A stretch of 34,313 nucleotides of DNA from Corallococcus exercitus. Lineage in GTDB: Bacteria > Myxococcota > Myxococcia > Myxococcales > Myxococcaceae. The stretch is taken from contig NZ_RAVW01000043.1 of assembly GCF_003611585.1 (NCBI RefSeq), positions 1-34,313 on the forward strand. The letters are read 5' to 3'. The notes under the pieces are model-generated. The model was not told the origin of the DNA. It made no database searches and saw nothing but the letters and a program-made list of their open reading frames with translations. Positions 1-8,326 of the stretch are shown here, one piece after another. Both the position numbers and the translations under genes were made by a program. Position 1 is the stretch's first letter. Each line of letters begins with the position of its first letter.

Positions 1-1506
1 GGGGTGGGAGGACTGGCCGCGGCGGCGAGGCTCGCGCGGCAGGGCTTCGACGTCCAGGTCTTCGAGAAGACGCACGGCCCCGGCGGCCGGTGCAACCAGC
101 TCCAGGTGGACGGCTTCACCTGGGACGTGGGCCCCACCATCGTGCTCATGCCGGAGGTGTTCGAGGAGACCTTCCGCGCGCTGGGCCGCCGCATCGAGGA
201 CTACCTCACGCTCATCCGCTGTGACCCGAACTACCGGGTGCACTTCCGGGACGGCTCCGACGTCACCTTCACGTCCGAGCTGTGCACCATGGGCCGCGAG
301 CTGGAGCGCGTGGAGCCCGGCAGCTTCCAGCGCTACCTGGCCTTCATGGCGCAGGGGCGCGACCAGTACCGCATCAGCCTGGACCACTTCGTGGGCCGCA
401 ACTTCAACGGCGTGCGCGACTACTTCTCCCCCGGGGTGCTGGCGAAGATCTTCAAGGCGCGCGCGCACCGCCGCATGTACGCGGACGTCAGCCGCTACTT
501 CCAGGACGACCGGCTGCGCGCGGCGATGACGTTCCAGACCATGTACCTGGGCGTGTCTCCCTTCGAGTCGCCCGCGGTGTATGGCCTGCTGCCCTTCACC
601 GAACTGGGCGTGGGCATCTGGTTCCCGAAGGGCGGCCTGTATGCCATTCCCCTCGCGCTGGAGCGGCTGGCGCGCGAGGAGGGCGTGACGCTGCACTACG
701 GCCGTCCCGTGGAGCGCATCCTCACCGAAGGCGGGCGCACTACGGGCGTGCGGCTTGTCGGGGGCGAGGTGGTGGCCGCGGACGCGGTGCTGTGCAACGC
801 GGACCTGCCGTACGCGTACGAGAAGCTGCTCGACCCGAAGGACGCGCCGTTCAAGCGCGGGGAGAAGCTTCGCTTCACCTCCAGCGGCTACATGCTCTAC
901 CTGGGCATGAAGAAGCGGGTGCCGGGCCTCTTGCATCACAACGTGATGTTCGGCCGGGACTACGCGGGCTCGTTCGAGGACATCTTCCAGCGCTTCCGCG
1001 TGCCGGAGGACCCCAGCTTCTACGTCAACGTGCCCACGCGCACGGACCCCTCGCTGGCGCCGGAGGGGAAGGACTCGCTCTACGTGCTGGTGCCGGTGCC
1101 GCACCAGCACGCGGACCTGGACTGGAAGGTGGAGGGCCCCAAGGTGCGCGCGAAGGTGTTCCAGCGCCTGGCGGAGCTGGGGTACCCGGACCTGGAGGCG
1201 GACATCGAGGTGGAGCGCGTCTTCACCCCGGATGACTGGGCGGGCACGTACAACCTGGCGCGCGGCAGCGCATTCGGGCTGGCGCAGAACTTCTTCCAGA
1301 TTGGCCCCTTCCGTCCGGCCAACGTGGACCCGAACGTGAAGAACCTCTTCTTCGTGGGGGCCTCCACGCAGCCGGGCACGGGCCTGCCCACGGTGCTCAT
1401 CTCCGCGCGGCTCGTCACCGAGCGGCTGATGGCGTGGGCGCACAAGCAGGGCGTGGCGCTGTCGCCGCGCGAGGGCGCCCCGGCGGCGGTGGAGGTGGCG
1501 GCATGA
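1..1506 (+). CDS. crtIb: Phytoene desaturase CrtIb (5' partial)
   Basis: FAD-dependent carotenoid desaturase that introduces double bonds into phytoene on the way to lycopene. The reading frame is open from base 1, so the start and the first part of the Rossmann fold are outside the window; the visible protein begins inside the GxGxxGG dinucleotide-binding loop (GVGGLAAAARL). The rest is typical of CrtI: an early DVGPT segment and a C-terminal FAD-binding signature FFVGASTQPGTGLPTVL. About 501 residues are visible, close to full family length. It precedes crtB with a 4-bp ATGA overlap. In M. xanthus the second gene of the carB operon is crtIb and acts with the unlinked crtIa (carC); the same order here supports the symbol. 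The missing upstream neighbour is expected to be crtE. Confidence 0.93.
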   Translation, partial: GVGGLAAAARLARQGFDVQVFEKTHGPGGRCNQLQVDGFTWDVGPTIVLMPEVFEETFRALGRRIEDYLTLIRCDPNYRVHFRDGSDVTFTSELCTMGRELERVEPGSFQRYLAFMAQGRDQYRISLDHFVGRNFNGVRDYFSPGVLAKIFKARAHRRMYADVSRYFQDDRLRAAMTFQTMYLGVSPFESPAVYGLLPFTELGVGIWFPKGGLYAIPLALERLAREEGVTLHYGRPVERILTEGGRTTGVRLVGGEVVAADAVLCNADLPYAYEKLLDPKDAPFKRGEKLRFTSSGYMLYLGMKKRVPGLLHHNVMFGRDYAGSFEDIFQRFRVPEDPSFYVNVPTRTDPSLAPEGKDSLYVLVPVPHQHADLDWKVEGPKVRAKVFQRLAELGYPDLEADIEVERVFTPDDWAGTYNLARGSAFGLAQNFFQIGPFRPANVDPNVKNLFFVGASTQPGTGLPTVLISARLVTERLMAWAHKQGVALSPREGAPAAVEVAA

Positions 1507-2540
1507 GCGGCACCGCTTATCCAGCGCTCATCGCCCAGGGCTATCAGCGCGCCCGGGTCGTCACGCGCCACCACGCCAAGAGCTTCTTCTTCGCGTCGTA
1601 CCTGCTCTTCGGACAGCGGCGGAAGGCGGCCTTCGCGCTGTATGCCTTCTGCCGGCGGCTGGACGACCTGGTGGACGCGGGCGAGAGCGCGCTGCCGGGC
1701 GAAGCGCCCATGTCCCTGGCGACGCGGCTGGCCCGGGCGCGCGAGCGCGTGGCGGAGGTGTACCTGTCGCTGCCGGAGCTGGCGTCCCAGGAGCTGGGCC
1801 CGCCGTCCGCGCGCCAGCCCTCCGCGGAGGCGCCGTCGCCGTGGGACCCGAGCGAGTTCGCGGCGCTGCGCCACACCATCCACCACTACCGGATCCCCGA
1901 GCAGCCCTTCCAGGACCTCATCTCCGGCATGGAGATGGACCTGACGAAGCAGCGCTATGACACCTGGGAGGAGCTGGACCTCTACTGCTACCGGGTTGCA
2001 GGTGTGGTTGGGTTGATGCTGACGCCGGTGCTGGGCTGCGAGGATGCTCGCGCGGTGGAGCCGGCGGCGGACCTGGGCCGCGCGATGCAGCTCACCAACA
2101 TCCTGCGCGACGTGCGCGAGGACCTGGAGCGCGGCCGGGTGTACCTGCCCTCGGAGGAGCTGCGCGCCTTCGGCATCACCGAGGACGACCTGCGCGCGGG
2201 CCGGGTGGACGCGAAGTGGCGCGACTTCATGCGCTTTCAGATCCAGCGCGCGCGGGCGTACTACGCGCGGGCGGCGGCGGGCGTGCGCTTCCTCACCGGC
2301 TTCGGCAGCCAGCGCATGGTGCGGCTGATGGGCGCCATCTACGGCGACATCCTGCGAGACATCGAGGCGCGGGATGACGACGTGTTCAGCGGCCGGGCGC
2401 ACACGACGACGGGGCGCAAGCTGGCGCTGACGGCGACCGTGTTCCTTCGGCCCCGGGCCGCGTTGCCGGAAGCACCGCTGGCGCTGCCGCCCTCGCCGGT
2501 GGTGCCGCTCCTGCCCACGGGCACGGGAGGCTCGCGATGA
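1503..2540 (+). CDS. crtB: Phytoene synthase CrtB
   Basis: Condenses two geranylgeranyl diphosphates into phytoene, the first committed carotenoid step. The 345-residue protein has the trans-isoprenyl diphosphate synthase signatures: SFFFAS near residues 27-32, the first aspartate motif RRLDDLVD at 51-58, and a second in QLTNILRDVREDLERGR. The ATG at 1503 overlaps the crtIb stop (ATGA), so it is probably translationally coupled; an in-frame upstream ATG at 1434 lies inside crtIb and is not needed. The Pro-rich C-terminus after about residue 310 looks like a disordered tail. It sits third in the carB-type operon. Confidence 0.95.
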   Translation: MSGTAYPALIAQGYQRARVVTRHHAKSFFFASYLLFGQRRKAAFALYAFCRRLDDLVDAGESALPGEAPMSLATRLARARERVAEVYLSLPELASQELGPPSARQPSAEAPSPWDPSEFAALRHTIHHYRIPEQPFQDLISGMEMDLTKQRYDTWEELDLYCYRVAGVVGLMLTPVLGCEDARAVEPAADLGRAMQLTNILRDVREDLERGRVYLPSEELRAFGITEDDLRAGRVDAKWRDFMRFQIQRARAYYARAAAGVRFLTGFGSQRMVRLMGAIYGDILRDIEARDDDVFSGRAHTTTGRKLALTATVFLRPRAALPEAPLALPPSPVVPLLPTGTGGSR

Positions 2541-3988
2541 AGGCCTCGCGCGTGGCGGTGATTGGCGGCGGCATTGGCGGGCTGACGGCCGCGGGCCTCC
2601 TGGCGAAGGAAGGGCACGCGGTGACGCTGTTCGAGGGCAGCCCGTCCCTGGGCGGCAAGGCGCAGGCGGTGATGGTGGAGGGGCTCACGCTGGACACGGG
2701 ACCCACGCTGCTCACGTTGCCGGCGCTGGTGCGGAGCACCTTCGAGCAGCTGGGCGCGCTGGACCTGCTGCCGCCGTTCACGGAGCTGGAGCCGCAGTGC
2801 ACCTACCACTTCGCGGACGGGTGCGGCTTCACGGCGTACAAGGACCTGGAGCGCATGGCGGAGAGCGCCGCGGAGCTGCGCCCCATCGAGCGCAAGGGCG
2901 TGCACTCCTTCTACGCGGAGGCCGCGGCCATCTGGCGCGCGGCGGGAGAGCCCTACCTGGAGGCCCCCTTCGAGGGCATGGCCGGCTTCATGGCGCGCGT
3001 GGCCCGCCGGGGCATCGGCGCGATGCTGGCGGGGATGAAGCTGGACACGCTGCACGCGCTGGCTGCGAAGCACTTCCAGACGCACCACTTGCAGCAGTAC
3101 GTGGGCCGCTTCGCCACCTACGCGGGCGGCTCTCCGTACGCGTCCAGCGCGGCGTTCGCGCTCATCCCGCACATCGAACATGCGTATGGCGTGCACCACG
3201 TGCGCGGCGGCATCGGCGCGCTGGTGGAGGCGCTGGGGCAGGCGGTGCGGCGGCTGGGTGTGACGGTGCACCTGGACACGCGCGCCCGCTTCGAGCGCGT
3301 CTCCGGGGGCTACCGCGTGGAGCCGGTCGGCGAGGTGTTCGACAGCGTGGTGGTGAACGCGGATCCGCTCGCGTCGCTGCGCCGCGAGTCGGAGCCGCTG
3401 TCGCTGTCCGGCTTCGTGCTGCTGCTGGAGGCGGAGGGCCGGCCGGCGGTTCCGCATCACGCGGTGATGTTCGGCGGGGACTACCGGAAGGAGTTCGACG
3501 AGCTCTTCGCTGGCCAGCTCGCCGCGGACCCCACGGTGTATGTCTGCAACCCGTCCGCCACGGACCCGGGCATGGCGCCGCTGGGCCGCACGGGGCTGTT
3601 CGTGATGGTGAACGCGCCGGCCATGCCGCTGGAGGAGGGCCGGGCGGAGCAGGCGCGGCGCGAGTGGGAGTCCAGCGCGGAGCGCGTGCGCGAGCAGATG
3701 TTCGAGAAGCTCGTGCGTCACTACCCGGCGCTGAAGGGACGCGTGCGCGTGGTGGGCCAGCGCTCGCCGGTGGACCTGGCGGCGCGCGGGGCCCCGGGCG
3801 GTTCCATCTACGGCTTCCTGCCGCACGGCCGCTTCGGTCCGTTCCGCAGGCCGCGCATCCGGGGCGGCACGCCGGGGCTGTTCTTCGCGGGTGGCGGCAC
3901 GCATCCGGGCGGCGGGGTGCCGCTGGTGATGTTGTCGGGCCGGTTCGCGGCGCAGATGGCGTCCGCGCACCTGCGGGAGGGCGCATGA
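2537..3988 (+). CDS. crtD: CrtD-type carotenoid 3,4-desaturase
   Basis: FAD-dependent desaturase of the CrtI superfamily, 483 residues. The N-terminal nucleotide-binding motif VIGGGIGGLTAAGLL and the C-terminal FAD signature FFAGGGTHPGGGVPLVML are intact, and DTGPTLL follows the first motif as in the family. A GGGAGG ribosome binding site lies at 2525-2530 and the ATG overlaps the crtB stop by 4 bp. In the M. xanthus carB operon the gene at this position, next to crtC, is assigned as a hydroxyneurosporene-type dehydrogenase (CrtD). The sequence alone separates CrtD from CrtI only weakly, so the symbol rests mainly on order. Its likely job is C-3,4 desaturation of the hydroxylated end of the carotenoid. 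Confidence 0.82.
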   Translation: MKASRVAVIGGGIGGLTAAGLLAKEGHAVTLFEGSPSLGGKAQAVMVEGLTLDTGPTLLTLPALVRSTFEQLGALDLLPPFTELEPQCTYHFADGCGFTAYKDLERMAESAAELRPIERKGVHSFYAEAAAIWRAAGEPYLEAPFEGMAGFMARVARRGIGAMLAGMKLDTLHALAAKHFQTHHLQQYVGRFATYAGGSPYASSAAFALIPHIEHAYGVHHVRGGIGALVEALGQAVRRLGVTVHLDTRARFERVSGGYRVEPVGEVFDSVVVNADPLASLRRESEPLSLSGFVLLLEAEGRPAVPHHAVMFGGDYRKEFDELFAGQLAADPTVYVCNPSATDPGMAPLGRTGLFVMVNAPAMPLEEGRAEQARREWESSAERVREQMFEKLVRHYPALKGRVRVVGQRSPVDLAARGAPGGSIYGFLPHGRFGPFRRPRIRGGTPGLFFAGGGTHPGGGVPLVMLSGRFAAQMASAHLREGA

Positions 3989-4944
3989 AGTCCGTCCTCG
4001 CGCAGAGCGTCCTGCCCGCCGCGGCGGAGTCGTGCGCCTTGCCCGCGTTGCCGGACAGGGCAGGGGCGTACCGCTGGTTCTACGCGGACGTGACGGCCGG
4101 GCCGTACAGCGCGGTGTGCATCTTCATGCTGGGGTCGTTGTTCTCGCCGCGCTACTCGGTGGCGGCGCGGCGCGGAGGGCATCCGCTGGCGTACAGCGCG
4201 GTGAACTTCGCGCTCTACCACCAGGGTGTGCGCAAGTTGTGGGTGCTGAGCGAGTACCCGCGCGTGGAGCTGCAGGGGCCGGGACGGCTGCGCATCGGCC
4301 GCTCCACGTTGACGCACGCGGTGGATGGCTCGGTGCGCATGGACGTGGACGACGCGACGGCGCCGTGGGGCCGCCCGGTGCGCGCCAGCCTGACGTTGCG
4401 GCCGATGACGGGGCGGGGCACGGAGGTGCAGCTCATGCCGGGCCTGCCGCACTACTGGCAGGCGCTGGCGCCAAGGTCGGAGGCGACGCTGGAGGTGTCC
4501 TCGGTGGACCTGAAGGCCGAGGGGCTGGGCTACCACGACACGAACCACGGCCAGGAGCTGCTGGGCGCGCGGCTGTCCGGCTGGCACTGGGCGCGCACGC
4601 ACCACGCGAACCACACGGTGGTGGACTACCACCTGCCGGACGGCGTGGCGCCGCTGCGCATGATGGCGGGACCGAACGGTGTGGTGTGCGAGCGCGGCCC
4701 GAGCCCCGTGGCGCACCCCACGAGCCTGACGGGCTGGGGCCTGCGGGTCCCCGCGAGGCTGCACGCGGGCAACGAACCGGTGGGCGAACCGCGCCTGCTG
4801 GAGTCGTCGCCCTTCTACGCGCGGCTGGAGTCGAGGCGCGACACGCTGGACACGATGGGCGAGGTGGCGGACTTCCGCCGCTTCCATTCCCCGTTCATCC
4901 GCTGGATGGCGCACTTCCGCACGCGCATGGGGCGGACGGCATGA
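3985..4944 (+). CDS. crtC: Carotenoid 1,2-hydratase CrtC
   Basis: Adds water to the terminal double bond of an acyclic carotenoid end, giving the tertiary hydroxyl that is later glycosylated. The 319-residue protein starts at an ATG overlapping the crtD stop (ATGA), with GGGAGG at 3975-3980 upstream. CrtC-like features include the early YRWFYADV segment and the central NHGQELLGARLSGWHWAR region, rich in His and Trp as in the family; no membrane segment is evident. It sits between crtD and the glycosyltransferase, consistent with the route hydration, desaturation, glycosylation at one end while the other end is cyclised by CrtYc/CrtYd. Confidence 0.88.
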   Translation: MKSVLAQSVLPAAAESCALPALPDRAGAYRWFYADVTAGPYSAVCIFMLGSLFSPRYSVAARRGGHPLAYSAVNFALYHQGVRKLWVLSEYPRVELQGPGRLRIGRSTLTHAVDGSVRMDVDDATAPWGRPVRASLTLRPMTGRGTEVQLMPGLPHYWQALAPRSEATLEVSSVDLKAEGLGYHDTNHGQELLGARLSGWHWARTHHANHTVVDYHLPDGVAPLRMMAGPNGVVCERGPSPVAHPTSLTGWGLRVPARLHAGNEPVGEPRLLESSPFYARLESRRDTLDTMGEVADFRRFHSPFIRWMAHFRTRMGRTA

Positions 4945-6059
4945 ACGCGCTCGGCTTCTTCACGCTCGGGTGGGCGGCGCTGGCCGGAGGCTTCAGCGCG
5001 GTGGCCCTGGCGCGGCTGTCCCGCCGTGCTCCCGTGACGGCCGGAGGCTCGCTGCCTTCCGTGCTGCTCCTGCGCCCCGTGGACGCGCCCACGCCGCTGG
5101 AGCTGGACAACCTGGAGCTCCCCATCAACTACGCGGGACCCCTGGAGCAGGTGGTGCTGTCGCCCTACCGGCCCCGGCTGGCGGAGGGCGTGCGCTGGCT
5201 TCCGAGCGACCCGGTGTGCCCCAACCGCAAGGTGGGCCACCTGCTCTACGCGCTGGAGTCGCTGGACGTGCGCGGACGCGTGGTGCTCGCGGTGGACGCG
5301 GACGTGGCGGTGACGGGCGCGCTGGTGGAGGGCCTTGCCTCTCCGCTCGTGGCGGGCGCCGCCTTGAGCACCGCCGCCCCCACGCCCGTGGGCGCGATGG
5401 ACGCGGCCGGCCGCGCCATGGCGGGACTGCTGCGCTACACGCATCACAGCTTCCGCGCGCTGCATGCGATGAGCGTGGGCGCGCAGGCCGTGTGCGGCAA
5501 GGCGCTCGGGCTGTCACCGCGCGCGGTGGAGGAGCTGGCCGGACTGTCGGACCACATCGGCGAGGACCTGGAGCTGGCGAAGCGGCTGCACGCGCGCGGC
5601 CTGGACGTGGCGCTGAGCCCCGCGCCCGCGTGGGTGCCCGTGGCCAACGGGACGTCCTGGAGCGTGCCCCTGGAGCGCTTCACGCGCTGGATGCAGGTGC
5701 TCGCGAGCCACCGGCCCGGCCTGTATCCCACCGTGCCGCTGCTCTTCACGCCCACCGTGCCGCTGGTGCTCCTGGCCGCGGGGCTCCAGGAGCCCGCCGT
5801 GTGGCTCGCGGTGGCGGCCCTCGTCGCCGTGCGCACGCTCCTGTCCCTGCGCCTCGCCGCGCTGAGCCGCGTTCCCGCGGAGGCGGACAGGAGCCACGCG
5901 CTGACGGACTGGGTGCAGGGTGAGCTGCTGCTGCTCGCGGCCTTCGTGGCCTCGCTGACGCGGCAGGGACGGGTGACCTGGCGCGGCCATACCTACGCGC
6001 TGGAGGCCGGGGGACGCATGATTCGGGTGGCGCCGCGGTGGAGTGGAGGCCCGGGATGA
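4941..6059 (+). CDS. GT21-like glycosyltransferase of the carotenoid operon
   Basis: Membrane glycosyltransferase of 372 residues resembling ceramide glucosyltransferase/HpnI enzymes. An N-terminal membrane segment (residues 4-25) precedes a GT-A domain with VDADV at 118-122, GEDLELAKRL from residue 207 and an (R)xxRW-type motif RFTRW at 246-250; two or three hydrophobic segments follow between about 265 and 350. The corresponding M. xanthus gene is orf6 of the carB operon. Known myxobacterial carotenoids include glucosides and their fatty acid esters (myxobacton type), so this gene plausibly glycosylates the 1-hydroxyl made by CrtC; that role is inferred from position. It is coupled to both neighbours by 4-bp ATGA overlaps. 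Confidence 0.78.
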   Translation: MNALGFFTLGWAALAGGFSAVALARLSRRAPVTAGGSLPSVLLLRPVDAPTPLELDNLELPINYAGPLEQVVLSPYRPRLAEGVRWLPSDPVCPNRKVGHLLYALESLDVRGRVVLAVDADVAVTGALVEGLASPLVAGAALSTAAPTPVGAMDAAGRAMAGLLRYTHHSFRALHAMSVGAQAVCGKALGLSPRAVEELAGLSDHIGEDLELAKRLHARGLDVALSPAPAWVPVANGTSWSVPLERFTRWMQVLASHRPGLYPTVPLLFTPTVPLVLLAAGLQEPAVWLAVAALVAVRTLLSLRLAALSRVPAEADRSHALTDWVQGELLLLAAFVASLTRQGRVTWRGHTYALEAGGRMIRVAPRWSGGPG

Positions 6060-6439
6060 CCTACGCGCGCTTCCTGGGCATCTTCGTCGTGCTGCCCATC
6101 CTGTTCCTGCTCGTGCGCTACCGCCGCACGCTGTCGTGGCGGGGGCTCGCGCCCCTGGGCGCGCTGCTCGTCATCGTCTACGCGGCCACGTCGCCGTGGG
6201 ACAACATGGCCGTGAAGTGGGGCCTGTGGGGCTTCGACCCGGATCGCATCTGGGGCGTGAAGCTGGGCTACCTGCCGCTGGAGGAGTACCTCTTCTTCGG
6301 CCTCCAGACCCTGCTCGTGGGCCTGTGGGCGCGCGACCGGCTGGAGCGCGTGCTCACCAGGAAGCCTCGAGCCGAATCGCCAGGGCAGGAGCCCGCCCGC
6401 GCGGAGCGGCCCCTGAAGCCTCGCGAGGTGTCGCCATGA
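6056..6439 (+). CDS. crtYc: Lycopene cyclase subunit CrtYc
   Basis: One half of the heterodimeric, membrane-embedded lycopene beta-cyclase found in actinobacteria and myxobacteria. The 127-residue protein has three hydrophobic segments (about residues 5-22, 32-46 and 78-92) and the PLEEYLFF motif that marks this cyclase family. The C-terminal tail is charged and Pro-rich. It overlaps the genes on either side by 4 bp (ATGA). The second subunit follows immediately, as required for an active heterodimer, which forms the beta-ionone ring on one end of the carotenoid. Confidence 0.9.
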   Translation: MTYARFLGIFVVLPILFLLVRYRRTLSWRGLAPLGALLVIVYAATSPWDNMAVKWGLWGFDPDRIWGVKLGYLPLEEYLFFGLQTLLVGLWARDRLERVLTRKPRAESPGQEPARAERPLKPREVSP

Positions 6440-6783
6440 TGGAGACGCGCTGGGCGTACCTCATCCACCTGCTGGCGTGGACGCTGCCGGTGATTGCCCT
6501 CCAGCTGGCGGTGCTCGTGAGCCACTACAAGTCCCGCTCGGGCGAGGTGCTGCGCGCGGTGCTGCCCCCGGCGCTGGTCGTGGGCGTGTACCTGTCCGTC
6601 GCGGACCACCTGGCCATCTCCACCGGCATCTGGAACTTCGGCGAGGGACGCCACGTGGGCGTGTACGTGGGCGCCGTGCCTCTGGAGGAGATCCTCTTCT
6701 TCCTCATCACCAGCATCCTGGTGTCGCTGGGACTCGCGCTGTTCACGGCGCTCCTGCGGCTCAAGGAGGCCCGGGCGTCGTGA
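6436..6783 (+). CDS. crtYd: Lycopene cyclase subunit CrtYd
   Basis: Second subunit of the heterodimeric lycopene cyclase, 115 residues with three hydrophobic segments and the matching PLEEILFFLITS motif near residues 81-92. Two tandem ATGs at 6436 and 6439 are possible starts; the first gives the same 4-bp overlap with crtYc that links the whole operon. It ends in a GTGA overlap with the following acyltransferase gene. Confidence 0.9.
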   Translation: MMETRWAYLIHLLAWTLPVIALQLAVLVSHYKSRSGEVLRAVLPPALVVGVYLSVADHLAISTGIWNFGEGRHVGVYVGAVPLEEILFFLITSILVSLGLALFTALLRLKEARAS

Positions 6784-7457
6784 TCCGCGCGGCCAAGGGT
6801 GGGCCCTTCGGGTGGGCGGTGGACCGGTACATCGGGTGGAAGGTCCGCTCGACGTTCCGCGGCCTGTGGGTGCGCGGCGAGCTGCCCTCCGACGGCGTGG
6901 GCCGGCTCGTGTACCTCAACCACACCAACTGGTGGGACGGCTTCGTGCTGCACCAGCTCTGCCAGGTGGCGGGCTGGGACGGCTACTGCCTCATGGACGA
7001 GGAGAACCTGCGCCGCTACCCCTTCCACACGAAGATGGGCGCGTTCAGCATCCGCAAGCAGGACGCGATGTCGTCGCTGTCCTCGCTGCGGTACGCGAAG
7101 GAACTCTTGCGCAAGCCGCACGCGGCCGTGTGTGTCTTTCCGGAAGGGGAGCACCGCCCCTTCGGCGTCCTCCCGCTCCAGCTGGAGCGCGGCGTGGAGC
7201 TGCTGGCCCGCGCGGCGAAGGCGGAGTGCGTGCCCGTCGCCATCCGCTACGCCTTCTTCGAACACGAGCGGCCGGACGTGCTGCTGGAGATCGGCACGCC
7301 GCACGAGGCCGGGCCGCTGGCGCGCTTCCAGAGCGGCCTGGAGTCGGTGGTGCGGCGGGTCTCCGAGGCGACGGGCCTGGAGGGCTTCACGCGAAAGATG
7401 GCGGGGGCACGCGGCGTGGCGGAGCGCTGGGACCGCGCGCGAGGTCTGGGCCCATGA
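6780..7457 (+). CDS. PlsC-like acyltransferase of the carotenoid operon
   Basis: 1-acyl-glycerol-3-phosphate acyltransferase-like protein, 225 residues. The catalytic HX4D box is NHTNWWDG (His48, Asp53) and the acceptor-binding FPEG motif is at 120-123. The GTG start at 6780 overlaps the crtYd stop as GTGA; no ATG gives a complete domain. The syntenic M. xanthus gene is orf9 of the carB cluster. Because myxobacterial carotenoid glucosides occur as fatty acid esters, the inferred role is acylation of the sugar placed by the upstream glycosyltransferase. A housekeeping phospholipid role is less likely given its place inside a light-induced operon. It overlaps carA by 4 bp. Confidence 0.82.
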   Translation: MIRAAKGGPFGWAVDRYIGWKVRSTFRGLWVRGELPSDGVGRLVYLNHTNWWDGFVLHQLCQVAGWDGYCLMDEENLRRYPFHTKMGAFSIRKQDAMSSLSSLRYAKELLRKPHAAVCVFPEGEHRPFGVLPLQLERGVELLARAAKAECVPVAIRYAFFEHERPDVLLEIGTPHEAGPLARFQSGLESVVRRVSEATGLEGFTRKMAGARGVAERWDRARGLGP

Positions 7458-8314
7458 GCCTGCGCATCCGCACCATCGCCCGGCTCACCGGCATCCGCGA
7501 GGCCACGCTGCGCGCCTGGGAGCGCCGCTATGGCTTCCCGCGCCCGGAGCGCAGCGAGAACAACTACCGCGTCTATTCACGCGACGAGGTGGAGGCCGTC
7601 CGCCGGGTGGCGAAGCTGATGGGGGAGGGCCTGTCGGTGAGCGAGGCCATCGCCCAGGTGCGCGATGAACCCGCGCGGTCCGTCCCTCCGGCGTCGGGGC
7701 GGATGGAGCGCTTCTGGGCGGCGGTGATGATGCTGGACACGGAAGCCGCGGACGCGGTCCTGTCCGAGGCCCAGGTGGGGCTGGACGCCACCACCTACTG
7801 CGACACCGTCCTCCTTCCGCTGCTGCGGGAGATGGCCTCCCGCCTGGACGTGGCGCGCGAGCACATGGCGTCCGCGCTGGTGCGGCAGCGGCTGCGCATG
7901 TTGCTGGCGGGGATGGAGCGCGTGGGTGAGGGGCCCCGGGGGCTCCTGGCCTGTCCGGCGAGGGATCACCACGAGGGTGGGCTCCTGGCGCTGGGCGTGC
8001 ACCTCAAGGCGCGGGGCTGGCGGGTGACGCTGCTGGGGGCGGACACGCCCGCGGAGGCGCTGCACGGGGCCTGCCTGCAGCTGCGCCCGGACGTGGTGGC
8101 GCTGTCGTTCATCCGCCGGCGGGACGCGGAGGACTTCGTCCATGTCCTGTCCGATGCGATGCATGCGTGCGCGCCCGTGCCGGTGGTGATAGGCGGGCCG
8201 GGGGCGCGGGAGCACTTGAAGACCCTCTTCACGCTGGGCGCGCAGTACGCGGAGTCCACGGAGGAGCTCATCGCTGTCTGGCAACAGGCGCGAAACGCGC
8301 AGAACCGACCTTGA
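7454..8314 (+). CDS. carA: MerR-type repressor CarA
   Basis: Transcriptional repressor of the carB operon, 286 residues. Residues 4-70 form a MerR-type winged helix (TLRAWERRYG at 18-27, then NNYRVYSRDEV); the rest is a cobalamin-binding-like module with EH at 136-137 and a DxHxxG signature at 171-176 (DHHEGG). In M. xanthus CarA binds the operator upstream of crtE and is released by the antirepressor CarS in light. The residue that would be Trp in the Wx9EH motif of the photosensor CarH is Glu126 here, fitting a CarA that represses without needing B12. The ATG overlaps the acyltransferase stop by 4 bp. Confidence 0.93.
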   Translation: MSLRIRTIARLTGIREATLRAWERRYGFPRPERSENNYRVYSRDEVEAVRRVAKLMGEGLSVSEAIAQVRDEPARSVPPASGRMERFWAAVMMLDTEAADAVLSEAQVGLDATTYCDTVLLPLLREMASRLDVAREHMASALVRQRLRMLLAGMERVGEGPRGLLACPARDHHEGGLLALGVHLKARGWRVTLLGADTPAEALHGACLQLRPDVVALSFIRRRDAEDFVHVLSDAMHACAPVPVVIGGPGAREHLKTLFTLGAQYAESTEELIAVWQQARNAQNRP

Positions 8315-8326
8315 AGCACGCACACC

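Noticed and set aside
1080-3970. Long minus-strand open frames opposite the carotenoid genes
   Set aside because: They are antisense to crtIb, crtB and crtD, have His/Arg/Ala-rich composition typical of shadow frames in high-GC DNA, and show no domain or ribosome binding site.
2537-3988. Assignment as crtIa (phytoene desaturase)
   Set aside because: In M. xanthus crtIa is unlinked (carC); the position next to crtC fits CrtD better, although sequence alone cannot exclude CrtI.
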